A stretch of 6,960 nucleotides of DNA from Intrasporangiaceae bacterium. GTDB lineage: Bacteria; Actinomycetota; Actinomycetes; Actinomycetales; Dermatophilaceae. This document shows, in pieces, positions 1-6,387 of this stretch. The DNA lies in assembly GCA_012518475.1 (NCBI GenBank), contig JAAYSB010000229.1:1-6960 (forward strand), written 5' to 3'. Within the stretch, counting starts at the first letter, position 1. The number at the start of each line of letters is the position of its first letter. The position numbers were made by a program, and so were the translations under genes. The notes beneath the pieces were generated by a model. It was not told the origin of the DNA. It saw nothing but the letters and a program-made list of their open reading frames with translations, and did not search any database.

Positions 1-216
1 CGCTGAGCGGAACATGTCGACGACGTGGTCCTGGACGGCCCGATAGAGCCCGGCGCGCGAGCCGAAGTGGTGGGTGACCAGGCCTGGGGTGGCGCCTGCC
101 TCGCGGGCCACCTTGCGCAGGCTGACCGCCTCGGCTCCGTGAGCGCCGTAGAGCCGCAGCGCCGACTCGCGGATCCGAGCCCGCCCGGTGAGGTCGGAGA
201 CAGGGGTGCTCGTCAT
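1..216 (-). CDS. TetR/AcrR-family transcriptional regulator, N-terminal part (C-terminus beyond window)
   Basis: The 72 visible residues form the DNA-binding domain of a TetR-family regulator. A helix (RIRESALRLYGAHGAEAVS) leads into the helix-turn-helix at about residues 31-52 (VSLRKVAREAGATPGLVTHHF), followed by GSRAGLYRAV, which is typical of the family. The ligand-binding C-terminal domain lies outside the window, so the effector is unknown. I chose ATG at 216 because a possible -10 box TATTGT (224-229, minus strand) would start the transcript at about that codon. An in-frame ATG at 234 adds six residues (MSIVEP) and is preceded by GGACAGG, but with almost no spacing, so it is less likely. 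The gene is divergent from the acyl-CoA dehydrogenase. Such TetR genes usually repress themselves and the neighbour, often in response to an acyl-CoA; that role here is inference. Confidence 0.9.
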   Translation of the reverse strand, partial: MTSTPVSDLTGRARIRESALRLYGAHGAEAVSLRKVAREAGATPGLVTHHFGSRAGLYRAVQDHVVDMFRSA

Positions 217-244
217 GGGCTCGACAATACTCATCCTGTCCGGC

Positions 245-266
245 GAACTGAACGGCTAGACAGTTC
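245..266. promoter_or_regulatory. Inverted repeat, candidate operator of the divergent TetR regulator
   Basis: GAACTG (245-250) and CAGTTC (261-266) are perfect inverted arms separated by 10 bp, between two divergent genes. The repeat lies just upstream of the putative dehydrogenase -35 box and over the region where a -35 for the regulator would fall. Size and position fit a TetR-family operator. Binding is inferred. Confidence 0.45.
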
Positions 267-268
267 CC

Positions 269-303
269 TGGTCATCCGTATAGCCGGTCTCTATAGTCGG
301 GTC
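269..303 (+). promoter_or_regulatory. Putative promoter of the acyl-CoA dehydrogenase, predicting a leaderless mRNA
   Basis: TGGTCA (269-274, four of six -35 consensus bases) and TATAGT (292-297, five of six -10 consensus bases) are 17 bp apart. The expected transcription start falls 6-7 nt after the -10 box, on the ATG at 304. There is no Shine-Dalgarno sequence before that ATG, which agrees with a leaderless transcript, common in actinobacteria. TATAG (279-283) and CTATA (291-295) form a second small inverted repeat across the -10 region. Confidence 0.5.
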
Positions 304-1482
304 ATGCAGATTCTCACGCCCAGGCCGTATGCGTCCCCGTGGATGGGTGGGGACGTCGCCGATGTCGCCGGGCTGGCCCGGCACTTCTTCGCGACCGAGG
401 TCGTCCCCCACCTCGAACGCTTCGATGCCCAGCACCAGGTCGACACCGAGACGTGGCTCGCCGCCGGCCGCGCCGGCTTGCTCTGTGTGAGCGGGTCGGA
501 GGAGTTCGGCGGAGGTGGTGGAACCTTCGCCCACGAGGCGGCTGTCATGTGGGAGCAGGCCCGCTCCGGGGACGACTCGTTCGGCTACTCCGTCCACTCG
601 GGGATCGTCGCGCCGTATCTCGAGGTCTTCGGCACGCCGGAGCAGAAGCAGCGCTGGCTCCCGGGGATGGCGAGCGGCGAGCTCGTCGGGGCGATCGCCA
701 TGACCGAGCCGGGAGCGGGATCGGACCTGCAGCGCATCCGGATGACGGCCCGCCGCGACGGTGACCACTACGTCATCAACGGCTCGAAGACGTTCATCAC
801 CAACGCCTCCCACGCAGGTCTCGTCATCGTCGTGTGCCGAACCGGAGGCGAGGGTGCGGCCGGGATCTCGCTCATCGTCGTCGAGACCACCGACCGCGAG
901 ACCGGCGAGCAGACTCCTGGCTTCGAGCGGGGTCGGGTCCTCGACAAGATCGGCCTCCAGGGACAGGACACCCGTGAGCTGCACTTCACCGACGTGCGTG
1001 TGCCGGCCGCGAACCTCCTCGGTTCAGAGGAAGGACTTGGGTTCTACCAGCTGATGAACCAGCTCCCCCAGGAACGGCTGTCGATCGCCGTCGGAGCCGT
1101 CGCCGCGGCGGACTACGCGGTCGAGCTCGCCACCGCCTACGTCAAGGAGCGCGACGTCTTCGGCCGGAAGGTCGCCGACTTCCAGAACACCCGCTTCGTC
1201 CTCGCCGAGGTGTCCACCGAGGTCCTGGCCGCGCGGACCTTCCTCGACCACTGCATCCAGCTTCATCTCGAGGGTGCCCTCGACCCGGTGACTGCGAGCC
1301 GGGCCAAGTACTGGACGACCGACATGCAGTGCTCCGTCATCGACCGCTGCCTCCAGCTGTTCGGCGGCTACGGCTACATGCGCGAGTACCCGATCGCCAG
1401 GCTGTATGCGGCAGCCCGCGTGCAGAAGATCTACGGCGGCACGAACGAGATCATGAAGGAGCTCATCGGCCGCTCCCTCTGA
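304..1482 (+). CDS. Acyl-CoA dehydrogenase, long-chain / isovaleryl active-site type
   Basis: This 392-aa FAD enzyme should catalyse the first step of beta-oxidation, acyl-CoA to trans-2-enoyl-CoA, passing electrons to electron-transfer flavoprotein. Length and domain order are normal: helical N-terminal domain, beta-barrel with the flavin-contact motif AMTEPGAGSD (132-141), then a C-terminal helical domain ending YGGTNEIMKELIGRSL. The base is probably Glu257 in LPQERLS, the site used by long-chain (LCAD) and isovaleryl-CoA dehydrogenases. The alternative YEGT position of short- and medium-chain enzymes is Gly378 in YGGT here. Substrate chain length is not settled by this. The open frame extends upstream to position 25, but that part is antisense to the TetR gene and does not resemble the family, so the start is ATG 304. 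It is divergent from the TetR gene, its likely regulator. Confidence 0.93.
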   Translation: MQILTPRPYASPWMGGDVADVAGLARHFFATEVVPHLERFDAQHQVDTETWLAAGRAGLLCVSGSEEFGGGGGTFAHEAAVMWEQARSGDDSFGYSVHSGIVAPYLEVFGTPEQKQRWLPGMASGELVGAIAMTEPGAGSDLQRIRMTARRDGDHYVINGSKTFITNASHAGLVIVVCRTGGEGAAGISLIVVETTDRETGEQTPGFERGRVLDKIGLQGQDTRELHFTDVRVPAANLLGSEEGLGFYQLMNQLPQERLSIAVGAVAAADYAVELATAYVKERDVFGRKVADFQNTRFVLAEVSTEVLAARTFLDHCIQLHLEGALDPVTASRAKYWTTDMQCSVIDRCLQLFGGYGYMREYPIARLYAAARVQKIYGGTNEIMKELIGRSL

Positions 1483-1496
1483 GCGAGCGGCCGATG
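1464..1496. terminator. Perfect 12-bp stem-loop over the stop codon, candidate bidirectional terminator
   Basis: Positions 1464-1475 (CATCGGCCGCTC) and 1485-1496 are perfect reverse complements with a 9-nt loop that contains the TGA stop at 1480-1482. It lies between the convergent ends of the dehydrogenase (1482) and the membrane protein (1504). No clear T-run follows on either side, which is common for GC-rich actinobacterial terminators. Function is inferred from position and structure. Confidence 0.55.
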
Positions 1497-1503
1497 GCGT
1501 CGG

Positions 1504-2247
1504 TTAGTTCACCAGCCAGAGGAACGCGCAGATCACCGCGACGGTCCCAGGGGTGGAGAGGGCCGCCCCGAGTCGGGCCGTCCGGCTGAGCCGCCGGTCG
1601 TCACCCGGGCCGAGGATGCGATCGTCATCCGGGTCGAGCCAGAAGGTCAGGGCGTTGACCGCGAGCAGGACGACGGAGAGCACGCCGAGGAGCCGTGGGC
1701 TGCCCTCCAGGACCGGATCCCGACCGATGGCGATGAGCCCGACCACGGCGGCGGCCGGAACCGCCCCGAAGAGAAGCGCGGCCAGGACTGTCCGGTCCTT
1801 CATGAGCCGGAGTGCCCAGGTCGACCGGACCAGGAGGACTCCGGCCACGACGAGCGCCAGTGCGAGACCGGAGAGCATCCCGACGGACAGCCGGACAGGG
1901 GTGCCGTCGAGCCACGCGAGGGTGGAGGCGATGGCTCCGAGCGTCCCCGCGACGCCGGCGACCACCCCGACCACAGTGCGCACACTCAGTCGAGGGTCGA
2001 CGCGCCGCGAGGTGCTCCCGGCGATCTCCTGCGCATAGATCTTGGGGTCTCCGAAGGCTTCCTGGGCCGTCTCACCCGACTCCGCCACGTGGGTGTCGGC
2101 GGTCACGAGCGCGTCACCGATGACATCGCCTGGCACGTCGAGCATGCGCAGCTCGAAGACGAACTCGTCGCGCCACGCTGCCTCGAGGTGGGGAGCGAGC
2201 CGCTCGTCGTCCATGTGGCCGGGCCGCGGGGCGTGCGTATCGTTCAT
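1504..2247 (-). CDS. PadR-associated five-helix membrane protein with HAAS-like N-terminal segment
   Basis: The 247-aa product has a soluble N-terminal segment (about 15-78). Its charged helical pattern (ELRMLDVPGDVIGDAL, then ETAQEAFGDPKIYAQEIAG) resembles the HAAS domain often encoded beside PadR regulators. About five hydrophobic helices follow, near 90-113, 121-141, 153-175, 185-204 and 226-246, with a charged Asp/Arg stretch (205-222) before the last. No catalytic motif is visible, so it may be a membrane sensor or anti-regulator, or simply a PadR target. ATG 2247 is preceded by a strong GGGAGGG site (2252-2258) inside padR, and it overlaps the padR stop in an ATGA arrangement. An internal Met12 is a weaker start. 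It is co-transcribed with padR and ends tail to tail with the dehydrogenase. The family assignment is from pattern recognition only. Confidence 0.85.
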   Translation of the reverse strand: MNDTHAPRPGHMDDERLAPHLEAAWRDEFVFELRMLDVPGDVIGDALVTADTHVAESGETAQEAFGDPKIYAQEIAGSTSRRVDPRLSVRTVVGVVAGVAGTLGAIASTLAWLDGTPVRLSVGMLSGLALALVVAGVLLVRSTWALRLMKDRTVLAALLFGAVPAAAVVGLIAIGRDPVLEGSPRLLGVLSVVLLAVNALTFWLDPDDDRILGPGDDRRLSRTARLGAALSTPGTVAVICAFLWLVN

Positions 2248-2603
2248 GATGCCCTCCCTGAGTCGGTGAGCGCTGCATCTGTGAGCGCTCTGGTCGTGTC
2301 CGTGAACTCGGCCCAGTCAGCAGCAAGCCGTTGAGCGTGCTCCCGCCCTGCGGTCGTGAGCGCGAAGTACTTGCGGCCCGGGCCACCTTCCCCCGGTCGC
2401 CACTCCACCTCGACCCGGCCGGCTTCCTCGAGCCGACCGAGCAGCGGATAGAGCGTCCCTCCCTTGACGTCACCGAGACCTGCCTCGGCAAGCGCCTGAG
2501 TGATCGCATAGCCATAGCTGGGTCCGTCGAGGAGGATCCGCGAGACGCACACCTCCAGGACGCCGCGGAGCCACTCACTCGGCCACGACTGTTCTGACTG
2601 CAC
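2244..2603 (-). CDS. PadR-family transcriptional repressor
   Basis: A compact 119-aa winged-helix regulator. The PadR hallmarks are present in order: LRGVLEVCVSRIL (12-24), SYGYAI (29-34), the recognition-helix segment GGTLYPLLGRLEEAG (48-62), and the wing with GPGRKYFALTTAGRE (74-88), followed by a short C-terminal dimerisation helix. Length is typical of the short PadR subfamily. The start is GTG 2603. There is no Shine-Dalgarno site upstream, and a -10-like box (TACCAT, 2609-2614) sits exactly where it would start the transcript on that GTG. The gene overlaps the downstream membrane-protein gene by 4 bp, implying translational coupling. A perfect palindrome in its promoter suggests autorepression. 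The inducer cannot be read from sequence. Confidence 0.95.
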   Translation of the reverse strand: MQSEQSWPSEWLRGVLEVCVSRILLDGPSYGYAITQALAEAGLGDVKGGTLYPLLGRLEEAGRVEVEWRPGEGGPGRKYFALTTAGREHAQRLAADWAEFTDTTRALTDAALTDSGRAS

Positions 2604-2647
2604 ACTAGATGGTATGACTGACTAGTCAGAGAAGTCAACTAGTCAGA
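2603..2647 (-). promoter_or_regulatory. padR promoter with embedded palindromic operator
   Basis: On the minus strand TTGACT (2633-2638, five of six -35 bases) and TACCAT (2609-2614) are 18 bp apart, and the start site would fall on the GTG at 2603. CTGACTAGTCAG (2618-2629), a perfect 12-bp palindrome, lies within the spacer. On the plus strand ACTAGTCAGA occurs twice (2621-2630 and 2638-2647), 17 bp apart, so a second partial site covers the -35 box. This is well placed for autorepression by PadR, but binding is inferred. Confidence 0.6.
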
Positions 2648-2693
2648 CACGCAGGCTTCCCGGAGCGGCCGAGACACGGCGTCAACACCTTGA

Positions 2694-2775
2694 CCCCCGA
2701 CCAGTTGAGGTATGGCGACACGCAGAGGATCGGTCGCGATTCTCTGCGTGTCGCCATACCTCAAGCCGTCGGGGG
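2694..2775. repeat. 82-nt long imperfect palindrome, REP-like or terminator hairpin
   Basis: Positions 2705-2727 and 2742-2764 are 23-bp perfect inverted repeats (the left arm starts TTGAGGTATGG). One G-T mismatch and four further pairs (2729-2732 with 2737-2740) leave a GTCG tetraloop. Outside a 3-nt symmetrical internal loop, the arms resume as CCCCCGAC (2694-2701) with GTCGGGGG (2768-2775). The element lies 20 bp beyond the fadB stop and about 50 bp before the padR promoter. It could stop fadB transcription, although there is no T-run, or it could be a dispersed palindromic repeat. Other genomic copies cannot be checked here. Confidence 0.75.
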
Positions 2776-2795
2776 CTTGGGGCTGGGGCTTGCGG

Positions 2796-5000
2796 TCAGA
2801 CGAGCGAGTTGCCCGCGGCAGCCTTCTCCCGGAGCCACTCTGTGGGGCGGAACCGCTCGCCATAGGTGTCAGCGAGCTCGTCCGCGCGGGCGACGAAGCC
2901 GCTGAGGCCGCCCGCATAGTTGGTCATGAACGTGGCCGGGCCTCCGGTGTGCGGGGGGAACCCGATCCCGAAGATGCCGCCGATGTTCGCCGACTCGGTG
3001 TCCCCCAGCACGCCTTCCTCGAAGCACCGGGCGGTGTCGAGGGCCATGGCGAACAGGAAGCGGTCCGAGATGTCCTGCATCGGGACCTCGGTCCCGGTGG
3101 CGAAGTGCTCGCGCAGACCGGGCCAGAGAACCTTGGGCCCATCGGCCGGGTAGTCGTAGAAGCCCGATCCGGCAGCGCGACCCTTCCGGCCGAACTCGCC
3201 GACCATGCGGTCGATGAGCTGCTCACCGGGCGTGAACTCGAGGGTGCGACCCTCGGCGGCAGCGGCCTTCTCGGCCTCGCCGCGGATGTGCTGGGTGAGG
3301 GTGAGCGAGACCTCGTCGGTCATGGCGAGCGGCGGGGCCGGGAAGCCGGCCATCGTGGCGGCGCGCTCGATCGTCTGCGGGTCGACGCCCTCGGCGAGGA
3401 GGTTGGCACCCTCGGCGATGAGCTGGCCGAAGACCCGCGACGTGAAGAAGCCGCGGCCGTCGCCGACGACGATCGGGATCTTTCGGATCTGCTGGACGAT
3501 GTCGACCGCGCGAGCGGTGGTCTCGTCGGAGGTCTCCTCGCCGCGGATGATCTCGACGAGCTGCATCTTGTCGACCGGGGAGAAGAAGTGCAGGCCGATG
3601 AAGTCCCGCGGACGGGTGACGAACGATGAGAGCGAGGTGATCGGCAGCGTCGAGGTGTTGGAGCACAGGAGGGTGTCCGGACCGACGACTGCCTCGATCT
3701 CGGCGAAGACCTGCTTCTTGAGGTCGTAGTCCTCGAAGACCGCCTCGATGACGACATCGACATCGGCGAGGTCGCTCATGTCCGCGGTCGGGGTGATCCG
3801 CGCCAGCACGGCCTCGGCCTTGGCCTGGTCCATCTTCCCGCGCTCGACGGCCTTGGCGAGGAGCTTCTCGCTGTAGGCCTTGCCCTTCTGCGCGCCCTCG
3901 ATCGAGACGTCCTTGAGGACGACGTCGATGCCGGACATAGCGCACGAGTATGCGATGCCGGCGCCCATCATCCCGGCGCCGACCATCCCGACCCGGCCGA
4001 CCTGACGCTTCTCGAAGCCGTCGCCCTCCCCCTTGGGACGAAGCCGGCCCGAGTTGATCGCCTGGAGGTCGAAGAAGAAGGCCTGGATCATCGCCGTGCT
4101 CACCGGCCCGGACGCCAGCTCGGTGATGTAGCGCGACTCGATCCGACTCGCGGTGTCGAAGTCGACCTGGGAACCCTCGACCGCGGCGGACATGATCGCC
4201 CGCGGCGCGGGCATCGGCGAGCCCTTGAGCTGCTTGCGCAGGTTGGCCGGGAACGCGGGCAGGTTCGCCGCGAAGGACGGGTTGGACGGAGTGCCACCGG
4301 GGATCTTGTAGCCCTTGGCGTCCCACGGCTTGGTGGCCGCGGCGGCAAGCGACTCCTCGCGGTTCTCGCCACCGGCCTGCTCGAGGATCCATTCCCGAGC
4401 AGCCGGGACGAGCTCCTCAGCGGAGCCGACGAGCTGGTCGACGACACCCTTGGCGTGCGCGTCGGCAGGACGGCGCTGCTGCCCCTGGAGCAGCCAGCCC
4501 ATGAGGGCCTCGGTGATCCCGAGCATCCGGACCAGGCGGGTCACCCCACCGCCGCCGGGCAGCAGACCGAGGGTGACCTCGGGAAGCCCGAGCTTGATCC
4601 TCGGGTCATCCACAGCGATACGCCGGTGGCAGGCCAGGGCGAGCTCGAGACCGCCACCGAGGGCGGCGCCGTTGATGCAGGCGACCACGGGGCGGCCGAG
4701 CTTCTCGAGCCGGCGCATGTCGGCCTTCATGTCCTCGATGAGGGTGAAGAACTGGCCTGCGGTCTCCTTCGTGACACTCTGCAGGTCGGTGAGATTGCCC
4801 CCGGCGAAGAAGGTCTTCTTCGCCGAGGTGAGGATGACGCCGGTGATGCTGTCGCGCTCGGCCTCAAGGCGCTCGACGGTCTCCTTGAAGGAGCTGCCGA
4901 ACAGCTCGTTCATCGTGTTGGCACCAGAGGTCGGGTCGTCCATCGTCAGCGTGACGATGCCGTCGCCGTCCTTCTCGTAGCGGATCATGTTGTCAGTCAT
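2796..5000 (-). CDS. fadB: Fatty acid oxidation complex alpha subunit: enoyl-CoA hydratase / 3-hydroxyacyl-CoA dehydrogenase
   Basis: A 734-aa bifunctional protein catalysing hydration of trans-2-enoyl-CoA and then NAD-dependent oxidation of the L-3-hydroxyacyl-CoA. The N-terminal crotonase domain (about 1-200) carries the oxyanion-hole segments FAGGNL (65-70) and NGAALGGGLELAL (110-122), with acidic catalytic residues Glu119 and Glu141 in the positions used by E. coli FadB. After a linker comes the Rossmann domain with GAGMMG (341-346), SNTSTLP (447-453) and the catalytic His471 in GLHFFSP. Two C-terminal helical domains include GRKGRAAGSGFYDY (604-617) and GIGFPPHTGGP (678-688). Length fits mycobacterial FadB. 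It lies 36 bp downstream of fadA in the same operon. A weak AGGGA ribosome site (5011-5015) precedes ATG 5000. No key residue is missing. FadJ-type naming would be equally acceptable. Confidence 0.96.
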   Translation of the reverse strand: MTDNMIRYEKDGDGIVTLTMDDPTSGANTMNELFGSSFKETVERLEAERDSITGVILTSAKKTFFAGGNLTDLQSVTKETAGQFFTLIEDMKADMRRLEKLGRPVVACINGAALGGGLELALACHRRIAVDDPRIKLGLPEVTLGLLPGGGGVTRLVRMLGITEALMGWLLQGQQRRPADAHAKGVVDQLVGSAEELVPAAREWILEQAGGENREESLAAAATKPWDAKGYKIPGGTPSNPSFAANLPAFPANLRKQLKGSPMPAPRAIMSAAVEGSQVDFDTASRIESRYITELASGPVSTAMIQAFFFDLQAINSGRLRPKGEGDGFEKRQVGRVGMVGAGMMGAGIAYSCAMSGIDVVLKDVSIEGAQKGKAYSEKLLAKAVERGKMDQAKAEAVLARITPTADMSDLADVDVVIEAVFEDYDLKKQVFAEIEAVVGPDTLLCSNTSTLPITSLSSFVTRPRDFIGLHFFSPVDKMQLVEIIRGEETSDETTARAVDIVQQIRKIPIVVGDGRGFFTSRVFGQLIAEGANLLAEGVDPQTIERAATMAGFPAPPLAMTDEVSLTLTQHIRGEAEKAAAAEGRTLEFTPGEQLIDRMVGEFGRKGRAAGSGFYDYPADGPKVLWPGLREHFATGTEVPMQDISDRFLFAMALDTARCFEEGVLGDTESANIGGIFGIGFPPHTGGPATFMTNYAGGLSGFVARADELADTYGERFRPTEWLREKAAAGNSLV

Positions 5001-5036
5001 TGCTGTTCAGTCCCTGTTCTCTCGATGATCCGCAGC

Positions 5037-6251
5037 TCAGATGCGCTCGACGATGGTGGCGATGCCCATGCCTCCGCCGATGCAGAGCGTGGCGATGCCG
5101 GTGGTGAGGTCACGGCGCTCCAGCTCGTCGACGAGAGTGCCGAGGATCATCGCCCCGGTCGCCCCGAGCGGGTGGCCCATGGCGATCGCGCCGCCGTTGA
5201 CGTTGGTCTGCTCCTCGTTCCAACCCATGTCCCGCATGAGCTTGAGCGCGACGGCAGCGAAGGCCTCGTTGATCTCGACGAGGTCGATGTCGCTCGCGCT
5301 CATGCCGGCGACGTCGAGTGCCTTGCGGCACGCAGGGGCCGGACCGGTGAGCATGATCGTCGGCTCCGAGCCGATGACCGCAGCCGAGACGATCCGGGCC
5401 CGCGGCCGCAGGCCCATCTGCTCGCCGACCGCATCTGAGCCGACGAGGACGAGGGCCGCCCCGTCGACGATGCCCGAGGAGTTGCCGGCGTGGTGGACGT
5501 GGTTGATCTGATCGACGGAGTGGTACTTCTCCAGCGCCACGTGGTTGAAGCCGCCGAGCTCACCGATCCCGGCGAACGACGGCTTGAGCCCACCGAGCGA
5601 CTCCAGCGAGGCGTCGGCGCGGACCGTCTCGTCGTGGTCGAGGACGACGAGGCCGTTCTGGTCGCGGACCGGGACCACCGACTTCGCGAAGTAGCCGCCC
5701 TGCCACGCAGCCGCGGCGCGCTGCTGACTCTGCACCGCAAACCGGTCGACGTCCTCACGCGTGTAGCCCTCGAGCGTCGCGATGAGGTCGGCGGAGATGC
5801 CCTGCGGGACGAAGTCAGTCGCAAGCGCCGTGGCCGGGTCCATCGCCCAGGCCCCACCGTCGCTGGCCATCGGGACGCGGGACATCGACTCGACGCCACC
5901 GGCGATGATGAGCGACTCCCAGCCGGAGCGGACCCGGGCGGCAGCCTGGTTGACCGCCTCGAGGCCCGAACCGCAGAACCGGTTGAGCTGCACGCCGGCG
6001 ACCGGCTCGGGGTACCCGGCCTTGATCGCGGCGATCCGCGGCAGGACCGAGCCCTGGTCGCCCACCGGGGAGACGATGCCCATGACGACGTCGTCGACGG
6101 CCCCGGGGTCGAAGCCCTCGTTGCGGTCCTTGAGCGCGTCGAGCAGCCCGACGGTCAGGTCGATGGGCTTGATCTCGTGCAGCGACCCGGTCGCCTTGCC
6201 TCGCCCACGCGGGGTGCGCACGGCGTCATAGATGATGGCCTGTCCGGACAT
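5037..6251 (-). CDS. fadA: Acetyl-CoA acyltransferase (3-ketoacyl-CoA thiolase), beta subunit of the beta-oxidation complex
   Basis: A 404-aa thiolase that cleaves 3-ketoacyl-CoA with CoA to acetyl-CoA and a shortened acyl-CoA. The nucleophile is Cys93 in LNRFCGSGLEAV. The other active-site elements are NEAFA (328-332), His360 in GGAIAMGHPLGATGA, and Cys390 in TLCIGGGMG near the C-terminus. The sequence around SLHEIKP, SPVGDQG and GGYFAKSVVPVRDQNGL strongly recalls mycobacterial FadA, the thiolase partner of FadB in the trifunctional enzyme. The frame stays open upstream to 6758, but thiolase homology begins at MSGQAIIYDAVRTPRGRG, and AGGAG (6259-6263) sits 7 nt before ATG 6251, which fixes the start. 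First gene of a fadA-fadB operon, divergent from the AidB-like gene. Confidence 0.97.
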   Translation of the reverse strand: MSGQAIIYDAVRTPRGRGKATGSLHEIKPIDLTVGLLDALKDRNEGFDPGAVDDVVMGIVSPVGDQGSVLPRIAAIKAGYPEPVAGVQLNRFCGSGLEAVNQAAARVRSGWESLIIAGGVESMSRVPMASDGGAWAMDPATALATDFVPQGISADLIATLEGYTREDVDRFAVQSQQRAAAAWQGGYFAKSVVPVRDQNGLVVLDHDETVRADASLESLGGLKPSFAGIGELGGFNHVALEKYHSVDQINHVHHAGNSSGIVDGAALVLVGSDAVGEQMGLRPRARIVSAAVIGSEPTIMLTGPAPACRKALDVAGMSASDIDLVEINEAFAAVALKLMRDMGWNEEQTNVNGGAIAMGHPLGATGAMILGTLVDELERRDLTTGIATLCIGGGMGIATIVERI

Positions 6252-6280
6252 GAGCTCACTCCTGGTTGGAAGATGATTCG

Positions 6281-6296
6281 GGGGTCCACGGACCCC
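6281..6296. promoter_or_regulatory. 16-nt inverted repeat in the fadA leader region
   Basis: GGGGTCC and GGACCCC are perfect 7-bp arms around a 2-nt centre, 30 nt upstream of the fadA start. The centre is too short for a stable RNA loop, so protein binding to DNA is more likely than an RNA hairpin. No regulator can be assigned, and short GC repeats of this sort also arise by chance. Confidence 0.3.
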
Positions 6297-6307
6297 GGTT
6301 CGACCTA

Positions 6308-6327
6308 TGCTGTACATATGTATAGCA
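6308..6327. promoter_or_regulatory. 20-bp near-perfect palindrome in the fadA / aidB-like divergent promoter region
   Basis: TGCTGTACATATGTATAGCA is symmetrical at nine of ten base pairs and has a perfect 10-bp core TACATATGTA (6313-6322). It is the most AT-rich spot in the intergenic region and holds -10-like hexamers on both strands (for example TATGCT at 6306-6311 on plus and TATACA on minus). Size and position fit a shared operator controlling both divergent genes, but I could not fix the exact promoters. Confidence 0.45.
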
Positions 6328-6330
6328 GCC

Positions 6331-6387
6331 GGGATGCGCGACAGGCAGGCGGTGTGACGCACGTCGTCCTCAACCAGTCCGAGCCGC
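6331..6387 (+). repeat. Left arm of a 57-bp perfect inverted repeat (native copy)
   Basis: This stretch is identical to the reverse complement of 6904-6960. It spans the AidB-like translation start and its first 11 codons, and it encodes the expected family N-terminus, so it is the original copy. Confidence 0.95.

Noticed and set aside
25..303. Upstream extension of the acyl-CoA dehydrogenase reading frame by 93 residues
   Set aside because: It is antisense to the TetR coding region, shows no dehydrogenase similarity, and crosses the divergent promoter. ATG 304 gives a normal family length.
2639..2917. Small frames on both strands containing the peptide LRYGDTQRI
   Set aside because: The shared peptide only reflects the two inverted arms of the palindrome read on opposite strands. 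There is no other sign of a gene.
2712..3629. 305-codon open frame on the plus strand, antisense to fadB
   Set aside because: A typical shadow frame in GC-rich DNA. The opposite strand encodes a full, conserved FadB, and this frame also starts inside the long palindrome.
3223..4392. 389-codon minus-strand frame inside fadB
   Set aside because: Overlaps fadB in a shifted frame and is dominated by Arg, Gly and Pro, as expected of an out-of-frame translation.
4455..5438. 327-codon plus-strand open frame across the fadA-fadB junction
   Set aside because: Antisense to two conserved genes and has no recognisable domain. Its composition is that of complementary-strand coding sequence.
6318..6353. 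ATG 6318 as the start of the AidB-like protein
   Set aside because: It lies inside the 20-bp palindrome and has no ribosome site, and the family N-terminus (THVVLNQ) begins right after GTG 6354.
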